Source: Bacillota bacterium
Lineage (GTDB): Bacteria; Bacillota; Clostridia; Oscillospirales; Acutalibacteraceae
Direction of reading: 5' to 3'
NCBI GenBank assembly: GCA_023460155.1
Contig: JAEWRF010000005.1
Coordinates: 1 to 6,765 of the forward strand
Length of the DNA: 6,765 bases
Under the pieces are notes generated by a model. That model had not been told where the DNA came from, ran no database searches, and was given only the letters and a program-made list of their open reading frames with translations. Made by a program: the position numbers and the translations under genes. Below are positions 5,870 to 6,765 of this stretch, one piece after another (position 1 is the first letter of the stretch; the number at the start of each line of letters is the position of its first letter).

Positions 5870-5871
5870 TA

Positions 5872-6534
5872 TCAGATGCGAATTACATTGTCGTTTTCTT
5901 CGATGATGAATCCCGGACCGAATTTCATTCTGGCGCACTCTGCGATCATCCGGATGCAGGTTTCATTCCCCAGGCGTTCGCTGTTGAGGCACAGGTCGAA
6001 ATTGGACGGTTTGTTCCACGGGCGTCCGGCGTAATACTCGTAAAATTCCTCGCGGTACCGGTCGGTTTTTGTTACGCAGGCCTCCGCGTCCTTCTCGGAA
6101 AAGCCCATGTGCTCCATCGTTGATTTGACGCAGTAGGAATGGGACGCCTGAATGTTCACGGACAGCACGTTCGGGTAATCCTTCAGAACGAAATCCGCGG
6201 CGCGGCCCATTACGACGAAGGATTCCTTTTCAATCAGGCTCCGAAGAACCTTGGCCTGAAAATTGAACAGGTTTTCATCGGAAATGAAACCGTCCTGCTC
6301 CGGACTCAGGACTTCAAATTCGCGGCTTTTCCTCATATTTTTAAATAGAAGAGGTTTTTTTATCCGCTCGTCCGCCACGCCGAAAAGTGCCTCGTTGATT
6401 CCGCTCTCAATAGACGCCAGCTTCAGCAGATCCCGGTCGACAAAATCAATATTCAGCGTATCCGCCAGCTTTTGGCCGATCCGGCGGCCTCCGCTTCCGT
6501 AGCCGCGGGCGATGGTGATGGCATAATGTTTCAT
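5872..6534 (-). CDS. Cytidylate kinase-like family protein
   Basis: This is a 220-residue P-loop protein of the cytidylate kinase-like family (Pfam Cytidylate_kin2 type, from memory). It is common in Firmicutes and distinct from true Cmk. The N-terminus AITIARGYGSGGRRIG (5-20) is the phosphate-binding loop in the form usual for this family. FVDRDLLKLAS follows at 31-41, GRAADFVL at 110-117, a basic lid-like segment TDRYREEFYEYYAGRPW at 157-173, and FDLCLNSERLG at 179-189. It may phosphorylate a nucleotide or related small molecule in the cytoplasm, but the substrate of this subfamily is not established to my knowledge. The start is well placed for the family, although the nearest purine-rich sequence, GAGGAAGGAAG, ends about 9 nt upstream. 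It has its own promoter at 6634-6661 and no partner gene in the window. Confidence 0.88.
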   Translation of the reverse strand: MKHYAITIARGYGSGGRRIGQKLADTLNIDFVDRDLLKLASIESGINEALFGVADERIKKPLLFKNMRKSREFEVLSPEQDGFISDENLFNFQAKVLRSLIEKESFVVMGRAADFVLKDYPNVLSVNIQASHSYCVKSTMEHMGFSEKDAEACVTKTDRYREEFYEYYAGRPWNKPSNFDLCLNSERLGNETCIRMIAECARMKFGPGFIIEENDNVIRI

Positions 6535-6577
6535 AAAGCGACGCTTCCTTCCTCATAGTGGAATTTTGCTGGAAAAC

Positions 6578-6593
6578 GCACGGTCCTCCGTGC
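6578..6593 (-). promoter_or_regulatory. Hairpin in the leader of the cytidylate kinase-like gene
   Basis: GCACGG and CCGTGC form a perfect 6-bp stem with a 4-nt loop, in the roughly 93-nt untranslated leader. On the minus strand GTTTTCC follows, so it resembles a very weak terminator. The role is unknown; it may simply stabilise the message. Confidence 0.3.
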
Positions 6594-6633
6594 TGGGACA
6601 AGGCGCAAAAACCATCCATAAATCACTATTATC

Positions 6634-6661
6634 AGTATAAATCATAAATAAAGTTTGTCAA
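6634..6661 (-). promoter_or_regulatory. Promoter of the cytidylate kinase-like gene
   Basis: On the minus strand, a perfect -35 box TTGACA (6661-6656) and TATACT (6639-6634) are 16 bp apart. The predicted start is near 6627, about 93 nt before the ATG. Confidence 0.65.
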
Positions 6662-6765
6662 TATTCCATAAAAAGGTCCTGCCATTCTATGGTAAGGAAT
6701 TTACACCTAAAAACCGAATAATTTAAAGTGGCGTTTTCCTCCGCGGCGGACATGCCGCTCTGCAA
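6658..6765 (-). other. Right-edge stretch, possible end of an off-window minus-strand gene
   Basis: A minus-strand frame is open from the window edge to a TGA at 6660-6658 (about 35 codons, ending in WQDLFMEY). The half near the edge is GC-rich like coding DNA and the rest is AT-rich. The stop overlaps the -35 box of the kinase-like promoter. This is too short to claim as a gene. A short GCGG/CCGC hairpin lies at 6746-6758. Nothing else is recognised here. Confidence 0.15.

Noticed and set aside
6668..6700. Terminator on the minus strand near the right edge (CCATA...TATGG with CCTTTTTATGG)
   Set aside because: The stem is short and AT-rich and the T-run lies inside the would-be arm, so it does not form a proper terminator.

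Overview
The window looks like chromosomal DNA of an anaerobic Firmicute of the class Clostridia, most likely an Oscillospiraceae/Ruminococcaceae-type fermenter. The reasons are a clostridial-type multi-cluster [FeFe]-hydrogenase, moderately GC-rich coding DNA separated by AT-rich intergenic DNA, strong G-rich ribosome-binding sites, and sigma-A-like promoters (TTGACA/TATAAT). The genus cannot be fixed from this sequence alone.

Left edge (1-454): the minus strand carries an open frame of about 151 codons that runs off the window. It reads like real protein but has no ATG start and stops abruptly at an AT-rich boundary, so it may be a 5'-truncated gene.

Region 455-739 is the control region of the hydrogenase operon. 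It has a perfect-consensus promoter, TTGACA-N17-TATAAT. A sequence resembling the operator of the NADH-sensing repressor Rex overlaps its -35 box. About 227 nt of leader follow, containing two terminator-like hairpins before the first gene.

Region 740-4320 is a two-gene operon. The first gene encodes a 611-residue flavoprotein that joins a NuoF-type C-terminal iron-sulfur domain to a GltD/NfnB-like FAD/NAD(P) oxidoreductase. The second, overlapping it by 7 nt, encodes a 583-residue [FeFe]-hydrogenase with all cluster ligands present. Together they probably move electrons between NAD(P)H, possibly a third partner such as ferredoxin, and H2. The arrangement fits what I recall as the glutamate-synthase-linked (group A2) class, whose physiology is poorly defined. 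A strong bidirectional terminator closes the operon.

Region 4394-5388 (minus strand) holds a complete CPBP-family membrane protease gene. Just downstream lies a small wreck of an ANT(6)-type aminoglycoside adenylyltransferase gene: its first ~40 and last ~33 codons survive in different frames, and the catalytic middle is gone.

Region 5389-5870 contains divergent promoters and an unrecognised 72-residue ORF with its own consensus promoter, strong ribosome-binding site and GC-rich terminator. Region 5872-6534 (minus strand) encodes a cytidylate kinase-like protein with its own promoter and a leader hairpin. Nothing certain is seen from 6662 to the right edge.
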